Shown: positions 15,430 through 23,192 of the stretch, piece after piece | How positions within the stretch are numbered: position 1 is the stretch's first letter | How the letters are laid out: the number at the start of each line of letters is the position of its first letter | Assembly (NCBI GenBank): GCA_963629425.1 | Contig: CAVGIU010000004.1 | Location: 1-42,822 of the forward strand | Direction: 5' to 3' | Length of the DNA stretch: 42,822 nucleotides | From: F23-B02 sp963629425 | Lineage (GTDB): Bacteria; Bacillota; Clostridia; Oscillospirales; Oscillospiraceae | The notes under the pieces: model-generated | The model's database searches: none | The model's input: only the letters and a program-made list of their open reading frames with translations | Told to the model about the DNA's origin: nothing | Position numbers and translations under genes: made by a program

Positions 15430-16206
15430 ATGGAAACCAAAACACGAGTGCTTATTGCGGACATCGATGAGGACTTTCGACGGCTGCTGATCGACGTTCT
15501 GTCGCAGGAGGATGACATGGAGTGTGTCGGCGGCACGGACAACGGAGTCGATGCGCTTTCGCTTGCCGCCGAGCAGCAGCCGGATGTCCTGGTCACGGAT
15601 CTGGTGCTCTTGAAACTTGACGGCATAGAGGTGCTGCGGCATCTGCCGGAGGCGTGCCCCGGAACCAAGGCAATCGTCGTCACGCATCTTTACCGCAGCG
15701 AGATCGTGCGCCAGTGCAGCGCCCTGGGTGCGGCGTATTTCGTGCCCGAACCCTGCGACGTCAATGTGCTGCTCGACCGCATACGTCAGATCAGCGCATT
15801 CCCGACGCAGGCGGTGGCGCTGACGTCTGCACGCCCCGGCGACGCCGACCTCGAAGCGGCCGTCACAGAGATCATCCACGAGATTGGCGTTCCGGCGCAC
15901 ATCAAGGGTTATCAGTATCTGCGTGAGGCGATAATACTCACGATAAACGACATGGATATAATTAATGCCGTGACCAAGGTGCTGTACCCCGAAGTGGCCA
16001 AGAAGTTCGGTACGACCCCGTCGCGCGTCGAGCGCGCCATCCGCCACGCCATAGAGGTGGCGTGGGATCGCGGCGATATCGAGGTTTTGCAGAAGTTCTT
16101 CGGTTACACCGTGTCGAACATCAAGGGCAAGCCGACAAACAGCGAATTCATCGCAATGATCGCCGACTGTCTTTCCCTGCGTCAAAAGCAGGGTGTAATG
16201 CGGTAA
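15430..16206 (+). CDS. spo0A: Spo0A sporulation response regulator with atypical receiver
   Basis: A 258-residue master regulator of sporulation entry. The receiver domain (1-122) keeps the phospho-acceptor Asp57 (DVLVTD) and the switch Thr (AIVVTH), but one acidic-pocket Asp is Ile12 (LIADIDED, where ADDN is usual) and the invariant Lys of the LKP motif is Glu (YFVPEPCD). The DNA-binding domain (about 140-258) is well conserved, including the recognition helix in TTPSRVERAIRHAIEVAW. GGAGGA precedes ATG 15430. Phosphorylation chemistry may be weakened or replaced; DNA binding should be intact. Single gene with 0A-like boxes upstream. Confidence 0.95.
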   Translation: METKTRVLIADIDEDFRRLLIDVLSQEDDMECVGGTDNGVDALSLAAEQQPDVLVTDLVLLKLDGIEVLRHLPEACPGTKAIVVTHLYRSEIVRQCSALGAAYFVPEPCDVNVLLDRIRQISAFPTQAVALTSARPGDADLEAAVTEIIHEIGVPAHIKGYQYLREAIILTINDMDIINAVTKVLYPEVAKKFGTTPSRVERAIRHAIEVAWDRGDIEVLQKFFGYTVSNIKGKPTNSEFIAMIADCLSLRQKQGVMR

Positions 16207-16326
16207 AAACATAGGCGGCTCAAGGCTTCGCTGGATGGAGGAATGTGGTGCTGAAGCGACGAATATGCTGAACGCGCTATGAAATTTCCCGCCGCATAGC
16301 AAACTATCATTGAGCCCATAGCAACG

Positions 16327-16377
16327 AACACTCCCTGTCAGTTGGGTATTCTGAACCAACCGACGGGGAGTGTTTTT
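16327..16377 (+). terminator. terminator after spo0A
   Basis: A long stem AACACTCCC with GGGAGTGTT, plus inner CAGTTGG/CCAAC pairing and a five-T tail, about 120 bases after the spo0A stop. The 16207-16326 interval shows no convincing gene. Confidence 0.85.
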
Positions 16378-16633
16378 ATGAGCAATTTCAGTTTGGATTA
16401 TTGCATCTTCCTTACCGTGGTATGCGGCTTGAGTAGCGCTGCAATCGAAAAGAATGTAAAAGACACGTTTTGCATGAAATATTAAAAAACTATAAACTTT
16501 AACAAATTATTAACGACTACGGCGTTTCTCGATATGGATATTAACGGGCGTTGACACTAAAATAACAAGCAACAGGGCGCGGCGGTATATGTCACCGTCC
16601 GCCAAAATTCACCCGTTTAAGGAGGGAAACATT

Positions 16634-18112
16634 ATGACAACATTCATAATCGGTCTCGTGATCCTTTTCGTGGGTGCCGCGCTTTACGGCAAGCTCTGTG
16701 AAAAGGTCTTCGGACCTGACGACCGTCAGACCCCGGCTTACACGAAAAACGACGGCGTCGACTACGTTCCCATGAAAGGCTGGAAGAACAGCCTCATCAA
16801 CCTTCTGAACATCGCCGGTACGGGCCCCATTCTCGGACCCATACAGGGTATCCTGTTCGGACCTATCGCATTCATTACCATCCCTATCGGCAACGTCATC
16901 GGCGGTGCAATGCACGACTATTTCTCCGGCATGATCTGCCTGCGTGACGGCGGCAGTCAGATGCCCGACATGGTCAGAAAGTACACCAATAAGGGCGTTT
17001 TTACGATCTACAACATATTTGTCTGCCTGCTTCTGCTGCTTGTCGGCGCCGTATTTATCTATACCCCGGGCGACATTGCCGCAACTCAGGTGTTCAACTT
17101 CTCCGGCGCTGCCAACGCGACCTCGACCTGGGTAATCTACGGCGTTATCTTCCTGTACTACCTCTGCGCGACCGTATTCCCCATCGACAAGATCATCGGC
17201 CGCATTTACCCCATATTCGGCGCTATCCTACTGTTCTCGGCCATCGGCGTTTTCATCGGCCTGTTCGTCAAGGGCTATCCGCTCCTCAATGTCTGGGACA
17301 GCGTATGGAGCTACAACGGCGTATTCAACTACAGCGAGTACTTCGCAAACGGCCACTTCTTCCCGATATTCTTCGTGACGGTCGCCTGCGGCATACTCTC
17401 AGGCTTCCACTCCACCCAGACGGCTATTATCTCCCGCACCATGAAGAGCGAGCGTCAGGGACGCAACACCTTCTACAACATGATGATCCTTGAGGGCTTC
17501 ATCGCAATGGTATGGGCAGCCGGCGCCATGGGCGTATACAACCTCGGCCTCCAGGAGGCAAACGCTTCTCTCGCAACTCAGACTGTCGGCATTGTCTGCA
17601 AGAATATCCTCGGACCTGTCGGCGGCATCATCGCTCTGCTTGGCGTTATCGTTCTGCCCATCACCTCGGGCGATACCGCGCTGCGCGCACTGCGTCTGAC
17701 GGTTGCCGACTCTCTGCACATCAAGCAGGATTCCAACCTCAAGCGCCTCGCCCTGTCGGCCATCATCTTCGCGCTTGTCGCGGCGATCCTCGTCTGGGCA
17801 AAGTCCAACACTTCCGGCTTCATGATTCTGTGGCGCTACTTCGCGTGGGCAAACCAGACCCTCGCACTGTTCGCATTCGTTGCGATTACTGTGTGGATGT
17901 TTGAAAACGGCAAGGCCAAATGGGTATGGATGCCGCTCATTCCCGGTGCATTCTATGCCTTTGTCACCATCACCTACATAATGCACGCCGAGATCGGCTT
18001 CAATATGTCCTGGACGGCAGCCTACATCGTCGGTACGGTCTGCGCGGTGGTCTATCTCGTCGGCATCATTATCTACGGCAAAAAGCGCGCCGCGAAAATA
18101 AAGCTTGCGTAA
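16634..18112 (+). CDS. cstA: CstA family carbon starvation carrier
   Basis: A 492-residue multi-span membrane carrier of the CstA family, which takes up peptides and/or pyruvate in characterised members. The signature near the N-terminus (NIAGTGPILGPIQGILFGP and IPIGNVIGGAMHDYFSGMI) is clear; about 13-14 hydrophobic helices follow. It is the short clostridial form, without the extended C-terminus of the enterobacterial protein. AAGGAGGG at 16619-16626 fixes ATG 16634 over an in-frame ATG at 16589. The 256-base leader (16378-16633) holds a TATAAA box and a TTGACA but no clean promoter pair. A terminator follows. Confidence 0.93.
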   Translation: MTTFIIGLVILFVGAALYGKLCEKVFGPDDRQTPAYTKNDGVDYVPMKGWKNSLINLLNIAGTGPILGPIQGILFGPIAFITIPIGNVIGGAMHDYFSGMICLRDGGSQMPDMVRKYTNKGVFTIYNIFVCLLLLLVGAVFIYTPGDIAATQVFNFSGAANATSTWVIYGVIFLYYLCATVFPIDKIIGRIYPIFGAILLFSAIGVFIGLFVKGYPLLNVWDSVWSYNGVFNYSEYFANGHFFPIFFVTVACGILSGFHSTQTAIISRTMKSERQGRNTFYNMMILEGFIAMVWAAGAMGVYNLGLQEANASLATQTVGIVCKNILGPVGGIIALLGVIVLPITSGDTALRALRLTVADSLHIKQDSNLKRLALSAIIFALVAAILVWAKSNTSGFMILWRYFAWANQTLALFAFVAITVWMFENGKAKWVWMPLIPGAFYAFVTITYIMHAEIGFNMSWTAAYIVGTVCAVVYLVGIIIYGKKRAAKIKLA

Positions 18113-18137
18113 AAATTTAATTACCCGCAAAATACTT

Positions 18138-18164
18138 AAAGGCAGCCGTTTGGCTGCCTTTTTA
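18138..18164 (+). terminator. terminator after cstA
   Basis: AAAGGCAGCC/GGCTGCCTTT stem with a T-run. Confidence 0.88.
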
Positions 18165-18219
18165 TATTGAATACGTTTCTCTTTAGACGTATAATGAGCG
18201 CGAAAGAAGGCGAAATGCA

Positions 18220-19083
18220 ATGTGGATAGTTTATGCGTTCGGCTCGGCGTTCTTTGCCGGACTTACCTCGATCCTTGCAAAATGCGGAATAAGGAAGACC
18301 GATTCCGATGCCGCAACCGCGATACGCACGATCGTTGTGCTCATATCCTCATGGCTTATGGTGCTCATAGTGGGCTCAGCGCCGACGATAACGACGCTGA
18401 GCACGAAAACATGGGTGTTTCTCATCCTCTCTGGCTTTGCCACCGGCGCGTCGTGGCTGTGCTATTTTAAAGCCCTGCAAATGGGAGATGTGAACAAGGT
18501 GGTGCCGATAGACAAGTCGAGTACCGTGCTGACGATAATCCTCGCGTTCATCTTCCTCGGCGAGGAGATAAGCGCAATGAAGCTTGCGGCTGTTGTGCTT
18601 ATCGGCGGCGGCACGTTCATGATGATAGAGAAGAAGGATGTGACTGCGAGCGCACCGTCCGGCGGCAAGAGCTGGCTGATATATGCGCTTTTGTCCACCG
18701 TTTTCGCAAGTCTCACCGCAATCCTCGGCAAGATCGGCATCGAGGGCGTGGAGTCGAATCTCGGTACGGCGATACGGACCTGCGTCGTACTCGTGATGGC
18801 GTGGGTAGTTGTGTTTGCAAAGGGCAAAAAGCACACCTTGTGCGGCATTCCGAAAAACGAGCTGGGCTTTATCTGCCTTTCGGGCCTTGCAACGGGCGGC
18901 TCGTGGTTGTGCTACTATAAGGCTTTGCACGACGGACTTGCCAGTGTTGTTGTTCCGATCGATAAGCTCAGCATTCTCGTCTCCATCGCGTTTTCATATA
19001 TCGTATTCCACGAGCGCCTGACCAAAAAATCCGCCCTTGGCCTGTGTCTCATAGTCGTCGGTACATTATTAATGATTTTTTAG
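18220..19083 (+). CDS. EamA/DMT family transporter
   Basis: A 287-residue inner-membrane transporter of ten helices made of two EamA repeats. The second repeat mirrors the first: FATGASWLCYFKALQMGDVNKVVPIDKSS against LATGGSWLCYYKALHDGLASVVVPIDKLS. The family exports or imports small metabolites; the substrate is not predictable. An earlier ATG at 18214 runs into a stop after four codons, so ATG 18220 is used. Its stop codon lies in a tandem T6-AGAGGCG repeat that continues into the downstream palindromic element. Confidence 0.9.
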   Translation: MWIVYAFGSAFFAGLTSILAKCGIRKTDSDAATAIRTIVVLISSWLMVLIVGSAPTITTLSTKTWVFLILSGFATGASWLCYFKALQMGDVNKVVPIDKSSTVLTIILAFIFLGEEISAMKLAAVVLIGGGTFMMIEKKDVTASAPSGGKSWLIYALLSTVFASLTAILGKIGIEGVESNLGTAIRTCVVLVMAWVVVFAKGKKHTLCGIPKNELGFICLSGLATGGSWLCYYKALHDGLASVVVPIDKLSILVSIAFSYIVFHERLTKKSALGLCLIVVGTLLMIF

Positions 19084-19116
19084 AGGCGTTTTTTCAGCGG
19101 CGTTTTTTCAGAGGCG
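19076..19116. repeat. three tandem 13-14-bp repeats
   Basis: TTTTTTAGAGGCG (19076-19088), TTTTTTCAGCGGCG (19089-19102) and TTTTTTCAGAGGCG (19103-19116) follow one another. The first contains the eamA stop codon and the last is the left end of the palindromic element. Confidence 0.8.
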
Positions 19117-19288
19117 CACGGACACCGTACCGATACGCATATTGCGGTTGCCCGAATCGTATCTGCTGATGAAACCGTGAGGCTGTCGCTTCCCGCAAGT
19201 GCGCTGCAAATGCGGTTTACGCCATTGCTTCGACACCGGGCATCGGCAATCACTGTATTCGCAGCGTCTTCGTGCGCCTCTGAAAAAA
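19103..19288. repeat. 186-bp imperfect palindromic element
   Basis: Perfect 18-bp terminal inverted repeats (TTTTTTCAGAGGCGCACG at 19103-19120 and its complement at 19271-19288) enclose 150 bases whose two halves are themselves imperfect complements, for example ATTGCGGTTGCCCG against CGGGCATCGGCAAT, and AAACCG against CGGTTT. No gene is inside. The architecture is that of a MITE-like or ERIC-like repeat or a long-hairpin RNA. Only one copy is in the window. Confidence 0.65.
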
Positions 19289-19325
19289 GAGAGCACAGAT
19301 TTTTCATCTGTGCTCTCTTTTTTCT
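19284..19325. terminator. terminator of the trp ABC operon
   Basis: A 17-bp perfect stem AAAAAGAGAGCACAGAT (19284-19300) with its complement (19306-19322); T-runs on both strands. Confidence 0.9.
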
Positions 19326-19329
19326 TTTT

Positions 19330-20115
19330 TCAATTCAGGAGCATGCGGTCATTGTCGAGCGCCTTGCCGGAACCGGCCTTGAAGCGGTCGAGGAAGTCCT
19401 GCACGGTCATGCCCTCCCGCTCGGCACCGGAAACGTCCATGATGATATTTCCCTTATCCATCATAAGCGTGCGGTTTCCGAGATCGAGCGCCGACTGCAT
19501 GTTGTGAGTTATCATCATGCAGGTGATTTTGTCTTTTGCGACGATGCTTTTTGTGAGCTCCAGCACCTTTTCCGCAGTGCCGGGGTCGAGCGCTGCCGTG
19601 TGTTCGTCCAGAAGCAGAAGCTTCGGCGGAACTATCGTCGCCATCAGCAGGGTCAGAGCCTGGCGCTGGCCGCCGGACAGAAGCCCGACAGGCTGCGTGA
19701 GCCGATCCTCGAGCCCCATGTTCAAAAGCGCGAGCTTTTCGCGGAACATTGCACGGTCGGCCTTCGTTATGTGTGAAAACCAGCCGCCGCTTTTTGCCGC
19801 CATTGCGAGGTTTTCTTCAATGCTCATGCCCGGTGCGCTGCCGCGCATTGGGTCCTGAAACAGCCTGCCTATGCTGCGTGCGCGCTTGTGCTCGGGCATG
19901 AAGGTGATGTCCTTCCCGTCGAGCTCGATGCTGCCGCTGTCGGTGAAGAAGCTGCCGGCGACGGCGTTAAAGAGCGTCGATTTTCCCGCGCCGTTTGCGC
20001 CTATGATTGTGATGAAGTCGCCGTCGCGCACGTCGAGCGAAAGCCCGCTCAGGGCGGTCTTTTCGTTGACCGTTCCGGGGTTAAAGGTCTTGCTGATGTT
20101 ATTTAGCTTCAGCAT
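19330..20115 (-). CDS. trpZ: ABC transporter ATPase, predicted tryptophan uptake
   Basis: A 261-residue ATP-binding subunit: Walker A GANGAGKST, Q-loop FQDP, ABC signature LLSGGQRQALTLL, Walker B LLLLDEHTAALDP and H-loop ITHNM. It powers the permease encoded upstream. ATG 20115 is two bases after the permease TGA with AAGGA upstream; a GTG at 20124 is too close to that site. It is the last gene of the T-box-controlled operon. Tryptophan specificity is inferred only from the leader. A paralogue is at 25193-25987. Confidence 0.88.
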   Translation of the reverse strand: MLKLNNISKTFNPGTVNEKTALSGLSLDVRDGDFITIIGANGAGKSTLFNAVAGSFFTDSGSIELDGKDITFMPEHKRARSIGRLFQDPMRGSAPGMSIEENLAMAAKSGGWFSHITKADRAMFREKLALLNMGLEDRLTQPVGLLSGGQRQALTLLMATIVPPKLLLLDEHTAALDPGTAEKVLELTKSIVAKDKITCMMITHNMQSALDLGNRTLMMDKGNIIMDVSGAEREGMTVQDFLDRFKAGSGKALDNDRMLLN

Positions 20116-20116
20116 G

Positions 20117-21049
20117 TCAAACACCGTCCTTCTGCGTTTTGAGTCCGAACCGACGCTTTATCATCGGCATCTGCTTTTTAAGATAAGGTATCGATATCGC
20201 AAGCACGACGATGATCGAGGAGATGAGCTTGAGCATGAATGCCGGCATATCGAAGCGCAGCGCTATAGTGTACACCAGCCTGAATAGTATAGAGCCGAGC
20301 ACAACGCCGACGGCTCGAGTGAAGATGCCGCCCTTGCCCATGATAACGCCGCCGATGAGCAGGGAGGCCAGCGCGACGGTGACCATGCCGGTACCGATGT
20401 TTATATCGACGGCCTTCTGAGACTGCGCCAGCAGGCAGCCGGACAGCGCCGTGAACGAGCCTGCGATGCACAGACCGATTATGGTCGTGAATGCCGTGTT
20501 TATGGACGATGAGCGCACCATGTCGGGATTGTTGCCCGTTGCGCGTATCGCAAGGCCAAGGCGGGTCTTGAGAAACAGAGTCAGCAGAACAAGGATCACG
20601 ATGACCGCGATGAGCGCGACCGCGAGCTTATACTGTTTTGCAAAAACAGTACTCTTGAGTAGATCCTTCATGAGCGAAAACACGGTGTCGGCCTTGTTCA
20701 TGTTAAGAAGCGACGAGCCGCCCATGATGGCGATGTTTATCGAATAAAGGCCGGTGTTCACGATGATTCCGGCGAGCAGACTGTCAACGCCGAGCTTTGT
20801 CTGCAATATCGCGGTCACAAAGCCGGAGCACACGCCGGCGGCCATCGCGGCGGGTATCGCAAGATACGGATGCCCCGAGAGCACTACGATCGCGCCGACC
20901 GCGGCACCGAGGGTGAAGCAACCGTCGGTGGACAGGTCGCAGACGTTGAGCATGCTGTAGCTCAAATACAGTGCGAGCACCGTCAGCGAGCAGATAAGGC
21001 CCAGCTCAAGTGCCGTCTGCCCGAGGCTCAGTATCGTTGCAATATCCAT
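20117..21049 (-). CDS. trpY: ABC transporter permease, predicted tryptophan uptake
   Basis: A 310-residue permease of the branched-chain-type (BPD_transp_2) fold with about eight to nine helices. The motif LAIRATGNNPDMVRSSSINT is the conserved cytosolic loop that contacts the ATPase. It sits between the binding protein and ATPase genes, with only one base between its stop and the next ATG, indicating tight coupling. AGAGGAA precedes ATG 21049. It is paralogous to the permease at 24210. Confidence 0.88.
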   Translation of the reverse strand: MDIATILSLGQTALELGLICSLTVLALYLSYSMLNVCDLSTDGCFTLGAAVGAIVVLSGHPYLAIPAAMAAGVCSGFVTAILQTKLGVDSLLAGIIVNTGLYSINIAIMGGSSLLNMNKADTVFSLMKDLLKSTVFAKQYKLAVALIAVIVILVLLTLFLKTRLGLAIRATGNNPDMVRSSSINTAFTTIIGLCIAGSFTALSGCLLAQSQKAVDINIGTGMVTVALASLLIGGVIMGKGGIFTRAVGVVLGSILFRLVYTIALRFDMPAFMLKLISSIIVVLAISIPYLKKQMPMIKRRFGLKTQKDGV

Positions 21050-21082
21050 GTCATTTCCTCTTTCCTGTGTTGGGTCTGTTTA

Positions 21083-22147
21083 TTACTGCTGAACGTCGCT
21101 GAAGCTCTCAGCGGTGGTGATGGTGTTTATCTTGGTGCAGAAGGGCTCGAATGCCTTTGCCACGGTGTCGTAATCGTAGCCGAGCTCGGTGCAGATCTCG
21201 GTGTTGATGGTCGCGGTGCCGTTATCGAAGGTCTTGACTGCCATGGTCGCGGGGTCCGCGCCGTTGAGAAGAATATCGGCTACCATGTTTGCGGTCTCGA
21301 CACCGAGGTTTGCGTAGTCGACGCCGTAGCCGAGAAATGCTCCGTTGAGTGCGAAGGAGTCAGCACCGGTGTAGTGGGGGATGCCTGCATTTGCAAGAGT
21401 CTCGTAAATTGCGAGTTCCGCTTTCATGATGGAGTTATCGGTCGGGGTGAACACTGCGTCAACACCGTCTGCTACCATTGCCTCGGCTGCGAGCATGACC
21501 TCGTCTGCGGTGGAGCCGGTGTGCTCAACAACCTCAACGCCCTTATCAGTGAGATATTCCTTTGCTGCCGCGATGGATGCGGTGGAGGAGTCCTGGCCGA
21601 CATCGTACAGCAGGCCGATCTTCTTTGCATCGGGGTCGTTTGCGAATATGAGGTTCATGATAGCGTCTGCGTCGAGATAGTCGCTGGTGCCGGTGACATT
21701 TGCACCCGGTGCCTCAAGGCTCTCAACGAGCTCGGCGCCGACGGGATCGGAAACAGCGGAGAAGACAACGGGGATCTCGTTATCCTCGGTCAGAGCCTGC
21801 ATGCGCATCGCAACGGGGGTCGCAACGCCGACCATGAGATCAACGCCGTCGGCGATGAAATTGGTGATTATCTGCTCCATAACGGTCGCGTCTGCGTTGC
21901 AGTTATCGTAGCTTATCTCAAAGGTGACACCCTTTTCCTCGCCGATTGCTTTGAGCTGAGCCTGGATGTTCTCGACTATCTGGTTGAGGGATGCGTCGTC
22001 GACATAGTTGCAGATGCCGACCTTGTAGACCTTTGCGCTGCTGTCGTCGCCGCTGTTCTTGCTCTGACTGCCGCAGGCGCAGAGGGTAAATACCATTGCC
22101 AGTGCGCATACGAGCGCGAGTGCTTTTTTGATGATGCTGTTTTCCAT
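21083..22147 (-). CDS. trpX: ABC substrate-binding lipoprotein, predicted tryptophan binder
   Basis: A 354-residue COG2984-type binding protein. The signal peptide ends in a lipobox (FTLCAC, lipidated Cys near residue 24), then a Ser/Asn/Asp-rich linker and a two-lobe periplasmic-binding-protein fold. GGAGG precedes ATG 22147; the upstream in-frame extension lies inside the T-box leader and is rejected. It is first in the operon and directly behind a T-box with a UGG specifier, the arrangement known for trpXYZ uptake systems in Firmicutes. Confidence 0.9.
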   Translation of the reverse strand: MENSIIKKALALVCALAMVFTLCACGSQSKNSGDDSSAKVYKVGICNYVDDASLNQIVENIQAQLKAIGEEKGVTFEISYDNCNADATVMEQIITNFIADGVDLMVGVATPVAMRMQALTEDNEIPVVFSAVSDPVGAELVESLEAPGANVTGTSDYLDADAIMNLIFANDPDAKKIGLLYDVGQDSSTASIAAAKEYLTDKGVEVVEHTGSTADEVMLAAEAMVADGVDAVFTPTDNSIMKAELAIYETLANAGIPHYTGADSFALNGAFLGYGVDYANLGVETANMVADILLNGADPATMAVKTFDNGTATINTEICTELGYDYDTVAKAFEPFCTKINTITTAESFSDVQQ

Positions 22148-22211
22148 TGTTTTTTCCTCCAAAAATGTTTTTGTAGCTTGGGTGCAGATGGAGGGGAGCT
22201 TGCTTATAAAA

Positions 22212-22487
22212 CAAAAAAAGCAGCCTCCTATCCCAACAATGGGACAAGAGCTGCACTCCTGCGATACCACCCAAATTGACGAAAAATTCGTCCGCTCGCT
22301 TATGCGTACCATCATACGCACCCCGATTGATAACGGGAGGGATCCCGTCGGCATCTACTCAAGCTTTCGCTTTTTCAAGCCGCCCTCAGAAGTCCATTCA
22401 CTCCGTGCCGCCGACCGTGATCTCACCACCCACGGTTCTCTTAACGCCGGTTTACCGAAGCTACTACTCTTCATCACAGGTTTGATG
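22212..22487 (-). promoter_or_regulatory. T-box leader with UGG (Trp) specifier
   Basis: On the minus strand the leader has the T-box core GGGTGGTATCGC (plus 22261-22272), a Stem I with AGAGTAGTAG and AGAG...TGGTGAGA motifs, and a specifier loop GTGAATGGAC whose triplet UGG (plus 22394-22396) specifies tryptophan. A terminator (22221-22254 plus T-run at 22213-22219) overlaps the antiterminator region. Uncharged tRNA-Trp should stabilise antitermination. The base after UGG in the antiterminator bulge is U, which pairs with A73 or by wobble with G73. Confidence 0.9.
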
Positions 22488-22492
22488 CTGCA

Positions 22493-22520
22493 ATTATAGC
22501 ACCTCATTTTCGCTTGTCAA
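22493..22520 (-). promoter_or_regulatory. promoter of the trpXYZ operon
   Basis: On the minus strand TTGACA (22515-22520), 16 bases, TATAAT (22493-22498), a consensus pair just before the T-box. Confidence 0.88.
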
Positions 22521-22702
22521 GCCCCAAAATAAATTTTTTCTCGCTGAAAATTTTTCTTGCAATTGCCGTGGCCGTCGGCAATGATACACAGGAACTTGAT
22601 AGGAATTGTTTTTTTTGCCGAATAGGTAGCATATACTGACCGGCATGAATAAATATAGAAAGGAAGACCTAATCAGCGGACTTACAATAAACGCATACTC
22701 CC

Positions 22703-22736
22703 AAGCTCCCCGTGAATGCTCACGGGGAGCTTTTTT
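22703..22736 (+). terminator. terminator 1 between the ABC operons
   Basis: A 13-bp perfect stem AAGCTCCCCGTGA/TCACGGGGAGCTT, loop ATGC, T6. The short interval upstream (22637-22702) contains a TATACT box and AAAGGAAG but no supported gene. Confidence 0.88.
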
Positions 22737-22782
22737 GCGGTCGGAATTGAGCAGCTATGTCTAAATGCACAACTATATTCCG

Positions 22783-22818
22783 TACATCCGGCGCGTTTTG
22801 TGCCGGATGTAGTTTTTT
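22783..22818 (+). terminator. terminator 2 between the ABC operons
   Basis: A 12-bp stem TACATCCGGCGC with GTGCCGGATGTA (one G-U), loop GTTTT, followed by AGTTTTTT. Confidence 0.88.
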
Positions 22819-22855
22819 CCTCCATAAGCACAGTATCTTTTGTTGCAATTGACAA

Positions 22856-22884
22856 TTGACTTTTACCGTTTAAAGCGCTATTAT
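22856..22884 (+). promoter_or_regulatory. promoter of the leader ORF and second ABC operon
   Basis: TTGACT (22856-22861), 17 bases, TATTAT (22879-22884). Predicted start at about 22891. Confidence 0.65.
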
Positions 22885-22943
22885 TTCGACATGAAACACG
22901 GTGGCTTCCGCCGGGCAAGTTTAACGGGAAAGGAGATACTGCA

Positions 22944-23099
22944 ATGAGCATCTGCACTGCGAAAAACATGATAAACACCGGCAGACGCGCAGTGTCTGCC
23001 TACTCTTATTTCAGCTTTACTAAGGTCTGCTATGCAGGCCGATATTTTGCTGCTTTTAATTTGTCCGACCGGTGTGAATGCCCCGAAAAAGTTTTCTGA
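22944..23099 (+). CDS. 51-residue Tyr/Phe/Cys-rich leader ORF
   Basis: ATG 22944 has a strong AAAGGAG site. The product has four Tyr and four Phe between residues 20 and 38 (AYSYFSFTKVCYAGRYFAAF) and four Cys, with no signal peptide. It stops 12 bases before a strong terminator (23112-23147), behind which the ABC genes begin without room for another promoter. The position and aromatic codons fit a regulatory leader peptide for ribosome-dependent attenuation, but no clear antiterminator pairing was found. It could instead be an independent small protein. Confidence 0.6.
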   Translation: MSICTAKNMINTGRRAVSAYSYFSFTKVCYAGRYFAAFNLSDRCECPEKVF

Positions 23100-23111
23100 T
23101 ATCGGAAATCT

Positions 23112-23147
23112 CAGGGTGCTGCCATTCCGGCGGCACCCTGTTTTTTT
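23112..23147 (+). terminator. terminator or attenuator in front of the second ABC operon
   Basis: A 12-bp stem CAGGGTGCTGCC with GGCGGCACCCTG, loop ATTCC, then seven T's, 45 bases before the binding-protein ATG. Confidence 0.9.
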
Positions 23148-23192
23148 ATAAAAAACTTTTCAGCGCTTTAAATTAAAAAAGGAGAAATCGAC

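Noticed and set aside
16378..16485. 35-codon ORF starting in the T-run of the spo0A terminator
   Set aside because: Its only ribosome site is the terminator stem itself, so transcripts carrying it would normally have ended. The codon content looks random.
20870..22279. Long plus-strand ORF (469 codons) opposite trpX
   Set aside because: It is antisense to a well-supported lipoprotein gene, lacks family motifs and is explained by codon bias of the real gene.
22682..22978. 98-codon minus-strand ORF upstream of the T-box
   Set aside because: It spans two strong terminators and a promoter on the opposite strand and has no ribosome site or recognisable motif.
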